Source of the DNA: Leptidea sinapis
Lineage: Eukaryota > Arthropoda > Insecta > Lepidoptera > Pieridae
Reading direction: 5' to 3'
NCBI RefSeq assembly: GCF_905404315.1
Contig: NC_066273.1
Span: forward strand, 11,036,001-11,100,000
DNA length: 64,000 nt
Made by a program: the position numbers and the translations under genes. Positions 1 through 11,300 of the stretch are shown one piece after another. Below the pieces are notes generated by a model that made no database searches, was not told where the DNA came from, and worked only from the letters and a program-made list of their open reading frames with translations. Position 1 is the stretch's first letter; each line of letters begins with the position of its first letter.

Positions 1-1060
1 CATATTATCTGTAGGTGATTACTTGTAGGTATTATAGTATGTAAGTAACTTGTAGCTGGTTGTTACATTCTATAGATATTAATAATTTTATGTAGGTATA
101 GAATTTAATGTTAAGATTAGGTATATTATTTTGTAAAAAACTAAAATAAGACGTAAACTAAGCTAATGCATTATAGTCAAACCTCTGTGGTTTTTACAAT
201 GTATCTTACTTGTTCACATTTTGTAAAATATGTATATCGATAAAAAAATAATAAAAATGTACTTAGATTATAATGACACTGACATATACATATATATAAA
301 AAGCCCATAAATAAATGAATTAAAAAAAACTTTATACCAAGTTTATTTGGAAGGCTGTTAGTCTATAATGTTATGTATCCAGAATAGCCTAACTGCATAA
401 ACTTACAAAGCAAGCCTGCCCTAAGTGACGAGGCTTTATTGATTTTTTTATTATAATATAATATAAAGTGTGCCTGGCTGAACGGACATGGCGGAACGAG
501 CGACCATCCATGCTTCTATTCCTGTTAGGTGCAGCCCTTTGATAATTCGAGTTAAAGAAAACTTTATAATATATTATTAAACTCTTCAAGTTAATTTAAT
601 AACATCGATGCTTATATTACTAATAAAGGCATAAAAAGGCATTTACTTATAGTACCTATGTAGTAAACTTTAAAATTGGAAAATAGGTAAGTGCACACCT
701 CGAACGCTCATGCTATATCTTTTTTTAAAAGTTAAATTTCGAATAATAACGATTCACCTGTTTTTTTTAAAAACTAGAAGGGCTATAGTATCGATTTTCG
801 AAAGGAACCTTCTCTGCCTAATTCTGAAAATTGTGAAAAAAAATTAAGTATTATCGTCAAGTCGTTCTCAAGATATCCGTACCACGCCGTTTATGCGAAC
901 CACATCCACGATTTTTTTTAATGAACTTTTTTTTTATATTAATACGTATTCGACACCTTAAAAAAAGTATAAGTATTATTCATTAGTGTTTCAGCTTTAT
1001 ATGGATAATATATTATATTGGTAATAGAAAAAAATATATGAAATTTAAAGAGTGGAAATC
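1..1060. other. AT-rich DNA, no gene seen
   Basis: No coding-like frame, hairpin or full repeat copy is visible. A short stretch near 625-650 with the GGCATAAAAAGGCATTT motif matches the 3' UTR repeat found at 13676-13818. Around 830-900 there is a short piece reading like Helitron-type debris, which I could not align to another copy in the window. Confidence 0.5.
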
Positions 1061-1063
1061 GTG

Positions 1064-1135
1064 TGACCTTGACAGGTCGGTTATAAAGCACAACCTAGCC
1101 GCGTTCGCGCCGTGCAATTTTAGTTTAAGAATAAG
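1064..1135 (+). promoter_or_regulatory. Candidate promoter with short first exon and splice donor
   Basis: TGACCTTGA at 1064-1072 is the reverse complement of TCAAGGTCA, the extended half-site bound by FTZ-F1/ERR-type nuclear receptors. It lies about ten bases upstream of a TATAAAG box at 1082-1088. A consensus splice donor AAG|GTAAGT follows at 1135/1136. The interval 1085-1130 is richer in CpG than its surroundings. The best initiator-like CA (1115-1116) is 34 bases from the TATA start, slightly too far, and the exon would be only about 20 bases long. The promoter reading is inference and no coding exon has been tied to it. Confidence 0.3.
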
Positions 1136-1638
1136 GTAAGTTAGATAGTATAAATAATAATTATGCTAATAAGGAAAAGTAATTTCAGCTCTATATTAAT
1201 ATTGTCATAATTAATACAAACCATAGGTTTAGAGATAAACTATATTAGGAGTGCTATTTCGTTTAGTTATAGGTCTTAAATTTTCCTCGCCAACAAACCT
1301 AATAAAACTTCAATAAATAATAATTAATTGTTTTTCCTTAAATTAAGGAAAAGTTTTGCGAATTCGATATTTACCTTAAAGGAACGTAAATCATTTATTC
1401 ACAATTTCTCCTACCCTGAATAGGTTAGGCTAAATCGACCAAGTTAACCTAGTGCTTATTAGTCACTTCAGATAGAACCTTTGAAATCGTGTGAAGGTGT
1501 ATGTAGGTTTCCATTTCATGAAGTTTTCTGACATGTAAAGGCATTGAATACACTTAGATATGAATTGGAATATTTGGCTAAGTGCTATGTCTGGCCTAGT
1601 AGACTTTGAAACCTGACATCCAGATATATCGCGAAACC

Positions 1639-2035
1639 ATTGAGATGTGGTGTTACCGCAGAATGTATCAGCTGGACATAAATAAAGTCCTGAACGTGAG
1701 AGTACTTCAACACGTCGAGAGAAGCCGGGAGTTACTGCAAACCGTCAAGAAGAGATAAGTTGCCTAAATTTTGGGCCACGTCTTGAGACACGAGAGATAC
1801 CAACTGCTCCAAATGATGGGCAAAGTAGAGGGCCAACGACGCGCTGGAAGAAGAAAAAGTCCTGGTGGCTTAACATCCGGGAATGGACGAAGACCAACAG
1901 CGTAGCAATACCATTTCGCTTGGCGCAAGATCGCGAAAGATTTGTTAAGCTCTCCAGTAGTGGAGTTGAATTGGAAAATCTAATAGAACTACCACCTGCA
2001 TATCGGAGACCAACAATCGCCTCCAGGGAAGGCAA
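1639..2035 (+). pseudogene. LINE reverse transcriptase C-terminal remnant (RTE-like)
   Basis: The translation reads like the tail of an RTE-type endonuclease/reverse transcriptase. It has a start around EMWCYRRM, then LLQTVKKR, then ILGHVLRHERYQLLQ, a basic GRRK stretch followed by SWWLNIREW, and finally RLAQDRERFVKL. Two in-frame stops follow KKR, and a one-base frameshift lies in the basic GRRK stretch, so the copy is dead. Nothing upstream of about 1600 looks like the rest of the element, so it is 5'-truncated. Family assignment is from remembered motif style. Confidence 0.7.
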
Positions 2036-2102
2036 CAGGCCAACATTACGCACCACGTAAAAGGCAACAGGCCAAGTCATGACACAACATGTAAAAGCCA
2101 CG
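2029..2102 (+). repeat. Short tandem repeat, 32-bp period
   Basis: Units start at 2029, 2061 and 2093, the last partial. Each begins with AAGGCAACAGGCC or a worn version of it. The array follows the LINE remnant directly and may be part of its 3' region. Confidence 0.6.
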
Positions 2103-2181
2103 CACTGGGATCAAAATCGAATAGCCGAGAAATATGATGCTTTTCTTCAAGTATCTAACATCATTTCTTAGATAATTTACA

Positions 2182-2312
2182 CACCGATGAAAACAGGCCA
2201 GGTATACTACTTTAGTGTGCGTGACAAGCTACGTCATACACTCGCGATTTGTATGTTACTTTGTGTGAGTGCGCGTGCATTGATCAAAATAGAGGTTAAC
2301 TGTCAATTTCAT
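2182..2312 (+). repeat. Dispersed repeat family E, copy 1
   Basis: It shares the core TTTAGTGTGCGTGACAAGC, then ACACTCGCGATTTGTA, then GTTAACT with copies at 15979-16126 and 44386-44537. All three copies lie in the same orientation. There is no coding potential or obvious terminal inverted repeat, and the class is unknown. This copy lacks the CTAGATAG start present in the other two. Confidence 0.8.
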
Positions 2313-2358
2313 ATTAAAATGATCTAAGGTAATATTATTGAAGGACTTCAGTCAATGC

Positions 2359-2664
2359 CAAAGAGGATGTAAGTATTACGTCTAAGAGGCGAGACTGCCT
2401 AAGTAAAATTTTAAATTTAGTTTAGTGTGAAACGTGCAATGAGATTTGACATAAGTTTGAAATAGTAGTAATAACAGTACAGCGTTTGACCATGAAGTGT
2501 AATACGGCTAAGTTTGAAAGCGAACAGTTACTTAAAACGTAGTCGATTTCGGCTATCTCCTTTTTTTACAAGATTAAAGCCGTCATCTGTCAATCTATCA
2601 ATCTTCCAATGACTGCACGTTTCATACAATCGAGTGAATCGCTTTTTTCTTAGAGAGTTTCGCT
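2359..2664 (+). repeat. Dispersed repeat family D, copy 1
   Basis: It is alignable with 9762-10009, 20766-21031 and, inverted, 34621-34872. The shared landmarks are GGCTAAGTTTGAAAGC, TTTCGGCTATCTCC and GTCATCTGTCA. An inverted pair, TGAAACGTGCA near the left and TGCACGTTTCA near the right, brackets a core of about 200 bp, which suggests a non-autonomous DNA element. Sequence beyond the inner pair is also shared among copies, so the true ends are not settled. Confidence 0.8.
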
Positions 2665-3567
2665 CAAGCTTCTGAGTCAAAGAAGATACAAAAAGAAAGA
2701 CCGTAGTTAAGATTATCTATATACTATAATTTGGCCTGTACTTATAATATTTGGCAAGAGTTAATGGCTCGAGTATGACACGCACATGTCCAGTTTTCCG
2801 TTAATGTTTTATTTGTTAGTTTAGCTCATTAGTCTCATGATATAAGTAGTTACCAAGAACAATAAACAAAACGCCCACATCTGTGTCCTTATCACGCTGC
2901 CACTAAACGAAAACATTGTTATATCGACATTTTAATAATGCTTCCGTCCTTAAGTTTTTATACTCATTAGCAACAACGACTCGAGTTAAGAATATTTTGA
3001 CGTTTCCTATTGATAAGGATTAATTGTTTACATGTTCGGTGGTCGACGCGTGCGAACTATTGAGCTTATGTCATAAATCATTGCGGCGATACGTTTCGAA
3101 GAAAGCGTTGTGGTCTAAGATGAAGTATGAACTGGATTTGCTACATAATAGTAGGGACAAACAATTCTATAGCGTGGACAAATTGAAATGCAATACAACA
3201 TGGTAGATAAACTGAGCCTTTGTTTCGGGAATGATAATTTGTACTTAGATACTACTGATTATCACGTATTAATAAGCTAATGCCCTTATTATCAGTCTTT
3301 TAACTAAGCTATATATATTATACGTATGTAAAGCTATGCTTTCTACTTTCCGTTCAATACGGCTATTACAGCCTAATATATATAACATATATTTCTTAAC
3401 ATGAGCGATATGCACCACTCACTTGCCACTTAAAATACTGACTGAAATTACAATCACAACCAATGTGTTCGTGGCATTTGAAGTTTTCCTCTTCTATTCT
3501 TAACAGTTTTTGTATGTTGTAATCACGTTCATGCTCAATTTTATTTTTTGTTAGTTGTTACATCCAG
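2665..3567. other. AT-rich DNA, nothing recognised
   Basis: A 60-codon open frame at 3024-3206 has no recognisable motif and no splice context. I see nothing else supportable. Confidence 0.5.
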
Positions 3568-3664
3568 GTTTATACATCATCCTAGTTGTGGCAAGAGGCA
3601 TCGAAGAAAGGGATGTGGTATATCTGCAAAAAATCTGTCATTTGTCGCTTCTATTGTATCTGTG
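3568..3664 (+). other. Candidate internal exon
   Basis: A T-rich tract ending in CATCCAG (acceptor at 3567) precedes 97 bases that end at a consensus donor GTG|GTAAGTAC. Two of the three frames are open throughout. One gives a hydrophobic and charged peptide containing ARGIEERDVVYLQK, the other a basic peptide containing CGKRHRRKGCG. Neither is recognised. The splice sites are good, but an isolated exon of this length is easily found by chance in 64 kb. Confidence 0.22.
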
Positions 3665-4159
3665 GTAAGTACAATACTAAAAAAAATTGTATTTTATCTT
3701 ATATAATTGAATGTGGGTAAAAAGATTATTTAAGCTTCTTACGAATTCAAATGGACCGCGACAAGCATAGTTAATATGATAAGTAGCTTGTATGTTATCA
3801 CACTAATGAGCAATTTTGGATGGCAATTAATATAGTTTTATGTATATATATCTACTAAAGTGATACCGTAATAAATATATTAATTCTTAAGTAAATAAAA
3901 TATGTTATTAACATTGGCCATAGATTATGGAATTTCTTCACACTTTTTTTTCGTTCTATGTTATCACTTTCTCTTGCTTGTCGTCAACGGTATGCGTTGG
4001 ATGAAACATAATGCTTTTTGACCGTATTCGCGTTGATGATAGACAGGACCGGGAATAGCTCTCATAAGATAACTACATGTTGTAAGACCATCAGGTTCAA
4101 TAAGGACCCTTTAGCTATTGATGGTTTAAATAGAGTAATAACTAAAGTAATTTTGTATG

Positions 4160-4480
4160 TATGCTCACGACAGGAGATGGCCAGTCACAACATCTAAGTG
4201 GAAACAAGCACTGCGCCCGACTTCCACCTTAACTGCCGTCAAATTGTCTCTTCCTCTGCGATGCCAGGCGTTGGTCACACATTCATATCGCGTGCTGTGT
4301 ACACACTGCATGAACCACGTTTTAATGTTAATAATACTGCGGGTAAACTAATGGTATTATTAGTCTCGTGCCAGATTTTGGCGAGACAACACGTCCTGAG
4401 GATGCCTCGTGTAGAGGCGAAACACGTGTCGAATTGTTTTAAAGACAAATATTGGCGGAATTAACACTAAAGAAAACTTA
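4160..4480 (+). repeat. Dispersed repeat family J, copy 1
   Basis: Positions 4348-4480 match 21236-21355 in inverted orientation. Shared strings include GATGCCTCGTGTAGAGGCG and AAACACGTGT, flanked by CTCGTGCCAGA. The open frames across 4157-4464 show no conserved domain I recognise and probably reflect the higher GC content of the repeat. The part upstream of 4348 has no second copy in the window. Confidence 0.7.
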
Positions 4481-4686
4481 AATAATTTGTATAATTATGG
4501 ATTTCCGCAAAGTAACGCCTTATTCAATAAATTTTCTTAAACTAATGGTATGACTAACTGCTTTATATGCAGAATTACAATACCAAAAGATTGTTGCCAG
4601 CCTTTATTGAATCCGTATCCTTTTGAATCGAAGAAATTCTGCATGACCCTTACCTCTAACATAAATAGATGTTTAACTAATAATAA

Positions 4687-4845
4687 TATGAATATTAACA
4701 GTGTGTTACACAAATTATCTTGTCCCAAACTAGGCATGTCCTGTACATGGGCACAAGACAACGATGTATGTAATACAATATACTTACTTAAACATACATA
4801 AATACATATAAACATCCATGACTTGGAAACAAACATCCAAATTCG
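4687..4845 (-). repeat. SINE-tail family H, copy 1
   Basis: Read on the minus strand it has ATGGATGTTTATATGTAT, then GCCTAGTTTGGG, then GACAAGATAATTTGTG, then an AT-rich tail. The same order occurs at 47845-47960 and, in part, at 24505-24660, where a tRNA-like B box precedes it. It is best read as the 3' body of a tRNA-derived SINE without its head. Confidence 0.7.
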
Positions 4846-5599
4846 AACAAAGATTCGAACTGATGCAAAATTGTATAGTTGAATACGATTTGAGCTGAAA
4901 TAATTTCGATTTGTTATTTTGCAATATAACTATAATATTATCGAAGCTAATAAATAATTAAACGACTTATTTATACGTATTTTTTTTAATTTTGTTGTAG
5001 TTAAAATGTATGAGAAATTGAAGTTGTCCATTTAAGCCTATTGAAATCTATAAACTATATTATTTATTCACTTGAAATGTATGTATTAGCATAAAATGCA
5101 ATAAAATGTCCTGGAAGAATTAGTGCGAAGCGTGATAAACTCGCATAAAAACAAATATCTTATCAACACATCTGTCAGCGATCCAATACAAAATATATTT
5201 AATATTGCCGCTGCAATGGAAAATATCAAATTGCTTTTTAATTTTCGACGCCCGATAAACTGTGTTGTGTTTATTTCATGAATCTTTAAACAGATACCAA
5301 TATTTTTTGTGTTCATTAATTTGTTTTCATCACCAATTTGTGTTGATTTATTATATTTTGTTCAATTACACTCATATAAGATTAAATTATTTTTTATTCG
5401 ACTGAATTCAATGCTTTTTGGTGAATCGAGTTGATCTTTGGGAGCAATAACGATTGTGAATAAATAATACTTCACGAATATTGAAAAGATAATCCTGTGA
5501 ATTCTTAATACCATATTTCTTGATTTCGGGTTAGCTTGAATTTATTACTTGATAGAGCTTTTCGTAAGCTTCAAGCTTACGAAAGCATTCTTGGTTAAA
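4846..5599. other. AT-rich DNA, nothing recognised
   Basis: No repeat copy, splice-bounded open frame or hairpin is visible apart from a local inverted pair of AAGCTT-containing words near 5560-5585. Confidence 0.5.
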
Positions 5600-5832
5600 A
5601 AACGTGATAATAATAAGTGTAAAAAAATCAGCAGGTACCCCAGGATCGAACCTGGGACCTTCTGCACAAAAAGCATACGTAATAACCGCTGTTCCAGGGC
5701 AACTGTAATGACTGTGCCGAAATATCTATATACATCTAGTAAGTAATTGTTAGGTTATTTTATTCGTAACGGAATTTCTGGATTCAGTCTCCACGCTTAA
5801 GGCCCGCGATAGAAGCTTTGCAATAGCTTAAA
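5600..5832 (-). repeat. tRNA-derived SINE family G, copy 1
   Basis: On the minus strand a leader (AGCTATTGCAAAGCTTCTAT, CGGGCCTTAAGCGTGGAGAC) runs into a tRNA-related part with a B-box-like CCAGGTTCGATCCTGG at about 5650-5665, then an A-rich tail. The partner copy is 56728-56945 on the other strand. This copy keeps about 45 bases before the B-box region that the partner lacks. Confidence 0.8.
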
Positions 5833-5944
5833 AGTATACAAATATAAATATAGTAGCTGAACTGACAGACGTATTGTTCACAATAAAAAAAATTGTAATC
5901 GTATCCTATAAACTAAAAAAAACATATCCCTCAATGATTCGTCT

Positions 5945-6085
5945 ATATTATGTATAAACGCCCCATTAAGCTCCCTTGCGGGTGAAATTTCATAAGATCC
6001 GTTCTTAGCTGACCACTACATTATTTCTAATATTTTCCATCTCTGAGCCTTACGGTTCTGGAGATATCGCGATGAGTCACACACA
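5945..6085 (-). mobile_element. Helitron-like fragment
   Basis: The minus strand reads GACTCATCGCGATATCTC, then AAGGCTCAGAG, then GGTCAGCTAAGAA and GAAATTTCACCCGCAAG. It follows the same order as 63245-63432, which ends near a CTAG-type terminus. The terminal part is absent here. Confidence 0.5.
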
Positions 6086-6284
6086 CGTGTATTATATCAA
6101 ATAAACGTATTGGCATTTACACAGTAGTTCTTATGTTGTTGCTAAATGCGACATGTGAACGCTCAAGTCTCCATTATTCGACTGGAGCCGACTTCCAAAC
6201 AAAAATAACGGATCAGTCTTTCAGTCATTCAATGCCAACAAATAAAGTACACCGCGCTCCTAAATATATTTTAACTTCTAACGT

Positions 6285-6480
6285 TGAGAAAGCGTTGTGT
6301 TTTTTTCTTCGCGGACGGTGTGTCCACAGCTTGGATCGGAACTTGTACATTGAGTAGAGTTAGGTCGCAAGCGGTGCGCGTACAAGATTGTTTCCTCGTT
6401 AGCTCGACAATTGAGCAAGCGTTCTTGGGTCCCGGCCGCGGTGTACGGTGCCACTAATAGCTCAATTTAGTAACGTACTT
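6285..6480. other. CpG-enriched noncoding block
   Basis: This stretch is visibly richer in CG dinucleotides than its AT-rich surroundings (for example CCCGGCCGCGGTG near 6435-6447) and holds no long open frame. It could be a regulatory element or an unrecognised repeat. No splice or promoter motif decides between them. Confidence 0.3.
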
Positions 6481-6722
6481 GTCTGCAAACAACCTGAGTA
6501 TGTCATCAAACATTCGATTTAACATGTTTGAATATATAATAAACTTTTGCAAAATAAATACCGATAAATTTTATGAGTAAGTTCAGTTGGGTATTCTGAC
6601 GTATCATGTAATCATATAGCTTCAAAATATATTCTAAGGGTAACACTATTTTGCCCTGTGCTTCCTCGGGGCATTAAAAGAATAGGGAAGTCCCAGGTTC
6701 AAGGGTATCTTTAGGGCATTGA

Positions 6723-7017
6723 CCAGTGGGAGGCTTCTTTGCACAGAATGCCAGCTAGATTATTGATACCATAATGTCGCCTTTTTCTACCGTGGAGCAT
6801 TTTTGTGTTTCGGTCTGAAGGGCGCCGTAGCTAGTGAAATTACAGGGCAAATGAGACTTAACATCTTTTGTCTCAAGGTGACGAGCGCAATTGTAGTGCC
6901 GCTCAGAATTTTTGGATTTTTCCAGAACCCTGAGCGGCACTGCATTTTTATCGGTAGGGCATATCAATTACCATAATTTGAACTTCCTGCTCGTCTCGTC
7001 TCTTTTTGTCATAAAAA
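6723..7017 (+). repeat. Repeat family A, copy 1, near full length
   Basis: Family A runs from CAGTGGGAGGCT through a GGCGCCGTAGCTAGTGAAAT block, AGCGCAATTGTAGTGCC and GCTCGTCTCGTC to an ATAAAAA tail. The A-rich 3' end, 5'-truncated copies and lack of terminal inverted repeats suggest a non-LTR (LINE- or SINE-type) retroelement end. This copy has lost the left arm of the internal CAGTAATG hairpin. Confidence 0.85.
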
Positions 7018-8867
7018 TACATCTATGATGATAATATGAATATTCTTCAAGAATTAGGATTGAAGGGATAGAATATCATCAACATATTTTATGGCTCTCA
7101 ATATGACAATGATTTCATAACACTTCATTTCCAATTATTTTGTAAGACAAATTACTATATTCTTAAAAAGGCGGGTAACGGATGGAGACGTGATATTGAA
7201 AACCTGAGAGGTTGGTTTGGTTTGATCTCTATATCCCAATTCCTATCTGCTGCGTGCAAAGTCAAAATCGCCATTATGGTCACCAACCTACACAAGGAAG
7301 CAGTATAGATAAAAAGTTATAAAAAAAATCAAATTATTATCACACGACAGAAGTAAAAACTTCAGCTAGTCGAAGTTGATAATTCGAAATATACCTATTA
7401 TTTTGTTCTATATTCCAAATGATTATAATATTTAAAACCATTTCTCAATTCTACCGAGCAATTCTGCACTAAATAGAGCCGACTTTAGCCGAATGATTGT
7501 TGACCCCAACTCATTCAATCTACACAAAACAAAACTCATGGCGTTAAAAGAAGATTTCACTTCAAAAGTTTAGGCTGTAGATGCTGATGGTTTCCTGTAA
7601 AGTCTTAGTATGTTGTGTCTAATGCAATATCTTGCAGCCGTGACATAAAGACAAGAAGTTATAGAATGTTCTAGATTTAGCCAAGACAATAACGCGACGG
7701 TTCACTAAACAGATTTGCTTGTGGATTACAAAAGTTCTATCAAATGACATCTTGAGGCCAAAAAGACTTCTGGCCAACGTCCAAAGTCTCCTAGCTTATA
7801 TGACACAGTGCTGACACCAATAAAGAGCAAATAAAAATGTATATTTCTTAAATTTTCGATTTAATCGGATATAATCGTATATAAAACGGATAATTGTTAT
7901 ATTTATTCATACGACACTGTTGTGCAAAACGTAATATACTAACTAATATAACTTCCAAAGATTTAAGCTATTATTTATCTGGGTATTTTATAATATTTCT
8001 GTAATTGTTGTTAAATGATAAGTTAAGTTACATACTTTTTTTATTTTGACATAAATACATATTATATCGGCAAAAGCCACTTGGCAGGCACCAAATGTGA
8101 TCGTATCTTATATTTAAGAATATAAAACTGACTATTAATACCAAATCTGTAGACTTCATTACTAACTTAAAGTTAACAAGCGAAATATTTTGCCAGATGA
8201 ATATACTAAAATCATGTAAGCTAAGTTTGATTTACCTCTAATATGAATACTTTATTATCATACCTCTAATATTTATCATGTCTCTAAAATAATAAAACGA
8301 TCCCTTCAATAAAAAGGATATCGGAAACCGTTCACATTTAAACACATGTTTTACATCCCCGAGCGCAGTGTGTCCCATGAACTTCGGTTATGAATGAGAC
8401 AAGCAGAGGTCGGTAACTGCATGCATAATATGTAACGGGATAAGTTTGCAGTTTTAATGTTCGTTGTTCGTAAGTGTAATGTGTAGCAATAACGGGCTTG
8501 CGACGTTGCGCCTTGAGCTAGTTTACGGCTTAGATTCTTAGAGCCTTAGAGCTTTGAATAGCATTTAGGACTTATGTCTTACTGCTTTCATATTCAGCTC
8601 GAACTAGGAAATCTTAAATGTAAATGTGTAGCTGTAGAATGTATCGAAGCTAACTTATTTGAAGACAATTACAACCATTAATTAATAGAATTTATAACAG
8701 ACTAGGGAATGAGTAACGAAAAAATAAAAAAAATATATTGATCCTATTGCAACAACATATCATAATAGCTGGGCTGATTTGAACATTCTCTGAATATTTC
8801 ATCAAAATTGTTCCACATTTTTTGGAGTGTTAAGGAAGATACACACATAAATTTTTACAGATGGTTT
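7018..8867. other. AT-rich DNA, no gene seen
   Basis: There is no supported gene in 1.85 kb. A 21-base word with GAAGATTTCACTTC at 7548-7568 recurs near 29475, which hints at an old shared repeat too short to define. The interval 8340-8530 is mildly CpG-enriched with no open frame. Confidence 0.5.
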
Positions 8868-9364
8868 TTATAGTCATTTGACAGCTGAAAAAATAGAAAA
8901 AATTAAAGAAACAAAGAGAATTAAACACTACGTTCAATAATACTGGGCTCAAGCTAAGACAGCCCAACGCAAAAGTCAAGTTCGCGTTTTATCATATAGT
9001 TTTGCGCAAGTGAAATCTGACCAAAGACTAACGGCCGTTCCCAATATACTATCTACAGATAGAGATAAATTACTACCTTTTACTGTCAGTAATTAGCTGT
9101 CAATAATCTGAAGCTGTCCCAAAATACCCGATAAGTCGTTCTTATCGCCTTATATTAGGACGCGTGAATTGCAATTTCCATACAAACTTCTATCGCTGGT
9201 AAGCTATACGTCGTCCCATTGACAGACAGCGTGTACGGATAAGGTGAAATACCGCCGATAATTTTATTGGGACAGAAAAGTCAACGATAGTTACGATTTT
9301 TATCTCAATTAAGAGATAGACTGAATATTGGGAACGGCCATGAGTACGCTCTATAGATCTTAGC
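8868..9364 (+). mobile_element. MITE family C, copy 1, split by a family B insertion
   Basis: The sequence aligns to 34217-34451 from TATAGTCATTTGACAGCTG through AAGACAGCCCAA and AAAGTCAAGTTCG to the right end CTATAGATCTTAGCC. It is interrupted at 9031-9340 by a family B MITE. Compared with the copy at 34217 it carries about 50 extra A-rich bases after CAGCTG, and its left terminal repeat is not recognisable. Confidence 0.75.
9031..9340 (+). mobile_element. TA-target MITE family B, copy 1
   Basis: The element is 310 bp, starts ACGGCCGTTCCCAATAT, ends ATATTGGGAACGGCCA, is preceded by TA and followed by TG. The unoccupied site at 34421-34447 shows a single TA at the matching position, so the flanks fit a TA target duplication with one change. 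TA duplication suggests a Tc1/mariner-type transposase supplied elsewhere. There is no internal coding sequence; the 89-codon minus frame here is the element's own sequence. Confidence 0.85.
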
Positions 9365-9761
9365 CTTAGAGTATCATTTGGCATCAAGCGAACACTTGTC
9401 TTACCACATCTTATAATTAAAAAAAAAACTTCCTTAAGTCGATCTGAAAACACCGCCAAGGAAGTTTCATATTATGATAATAAATTACTTGGCATCAACA
9501 CATTAATTGCGCCGTTCTTAATGAACGTTCGCTTAAATCCTAGAGAAATGAGGTCATTTCGCGAACCGGAAGAACTGACTCACACTGAGTGTGTCAACTA
9601 ATTGTCAAGACAGTGTAGGATGTGGCAAAGGTTAAATCCATATTGGTGTATCCTCGCACGCTTCCTACTTAAACGTTTTAATTGAGCGTGTGTGTACAGA
9701 CTTTGAGACTGGCCGCGACGAGTTAGATTTCAAAAAAACAAAATATGACCGTATTAACAAT

Positions 9762-10009
9762 CAAAGAGGATGTAAATACTACGTAACAAGAGGCGGGATT
9801 GCCTAAATAAAAATTGAATTTAGTATGAAGCGTGCAGACTTGACATAAGTTTGAAATAATAATTACAAGATGGCGACGAAGTATAATCCGGCTAAGTTTG
9901 AAAGCGAACAGTTGCTTAAAACGTAGTGGATTTCGGCTATCTCCGTTTTATAACAAGATTATAGTCGTCATCTGTCAATCTATCAATTACTGCACGTTTC
10001 ATGTAGGTC
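9762..10009 (+). repeat. Dispersed repeat family D, copy 2
   Basis: It aligns to 2359-2664 from AAGAGGATGTAA through GGCTAAGTTTGAAAGC to TGCACGTTTCATG. It stops sooner on the right than copies 1 and 3 and lacks the CGAGTGAATCGC segment. Confidence 0.8.
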
Positions 10010-11139
10010 TCTTGAACCGATGTCATCATAATTGACTTTCAGAAGTGTACAAATTGTAGCTAAATGAAAAAAGAAATTTCATTTAAGTTAATCCAGCTTA
10101 TTTTCTCCGCTGAACTTCTGATCAGGTGCTACGTAGGCACAGCTAGCTATTAATTAATTTCTACACGATGTTTTTCTCGACTGTAATATCTTCAAATAAA
10201 CGTTCGAAAATTGAACACACATGGTGGGTATCGAAAATTAATTTTGTTTTTTTTATTAAGGTATTTGGTATGACTAATTACTAAGAACTAACACTACATC
10301 ATACTACTTACTAAACTACTACTTTTCTACTAACTAAAACGGAACCAGGTGATCCGTATCAAAACAAAAATCCGTAAAAAAACAATTATCAGAGAAAAAA
10401 TAAGAAAAATTGTTAATAAATTAAAATTACTGGGCTTATAAGACGACATCTTATGTTTCGACGAGCTTGGTTATTGAGGTGGTCATTCGTTCATTCACAC
10501 TCATTTTGGGTTCAATCAAGAATACTGAGCGGCACTGCATTATAATTTGCAGGGCTTATTACTACTATCAGATGAATGTCTTGTTAGTCTCGTCACATTT
10601 CAACATCAAAAACCTATTTTATTATGTCGTTCGGCTGTTTATAAAAATATTTCTTAACACAAAAACTCCATGTGTGTACATCCACTACAGATGCGAAACT
10701 AAACCGTGAATTGAGTGTGATACAAATTGGTAAAAAGGATATAATCCTTAATGAGTGATTAAGCAATTCTTCGTCGCGGCTGAATGGCAAAGCGCCGTTG
10801 CCTAAATATAAACTTTATCAAATTGATTTCTAGACGTATTGTGCAGGTCATGGCCTGTTCTAGTATCTCTGGATAATATGACATAATTAGCATAGCATAT
10901 ACTATAACGTAGCAGGTTAATTCAAATTTGTATACAGTTATTGAACTGGAATCCTGCTAAGGCACTCTGTGCTTTATTTTGTGGGTAGTGAGTCGGGCTA
11001 AACTGACACCTTTGACTATGTAACGCTCATTCAAGTATTTTTGGCTCGAGTCAACTAAGGGAGCGTGATCAGTCAAAGCAAAATTTATTAAAGTAATTTA
11101 TACAAAATTATGATTATATATATATTGTAGTTGACCACG
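10010..11139. other. AT-rich DNA with one small repeat piece
   Basis: Apart from the family A scrap at 10505-10592, I see no repeat copy, exon-like open frame or hairpin. Confidence 0.45.
10505..10592 (+). repeat. Repeat family A, copy 13, 3' fragment
   Basis: TACTGAGCGGCACTGCATT, an altered CAGGGC, and TTAGTCTCGTC match the last quarter of family A. The A tail is gone. It is old or heavily truncated. Confidence 0.6.
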
Positions 11140-11300
11140 TACCCGAAGGCGCAGTGTTGGTGGCCCCCCACAAGATGGACCGACGATCTGGTCAAGATTG
11201 CCGGAGTACGTTGGATGAGGACCAATCGTCGTGGAGATTTTTGGGGGAGCCTTTGTCCAGCAGTGGACGTCTTTGGCTAATGATGATGATGATGATGACG
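11140..11300 (+). pseudogene. RTE-like LINE tail with TGA microsatellite
   Basis: One frame reads WTDDLVKIAGVRWMRT, another resumes with SSWRFLGE, and the tail encodes a PAVDVFG-like end followed by stops. A frameshift separates the first two pieces. The element ends in a TGA trinucleotide run (11279-11297), as expected for RTE 3' ends. It belongs to the same family as 26665-26962 and 35965-36240. Confidence 0.75.

Noticed and set aside
1745..2101. 118-codon minus-strand open frame
   Set aside because: Antisense of the LINE reverse-transcriptase remnant at 1639-2035.
7548..7568. 21-base word shared with about 29475
   Set aside because: Similarity does not extend to either side, so no repeat family can be defined from it.
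9190..9459. 89-codon minus-strand open frame
   Set aside because: It lies across a family B MITE. The same sequence in other copies carries stops and deletions, so it is noncoding.
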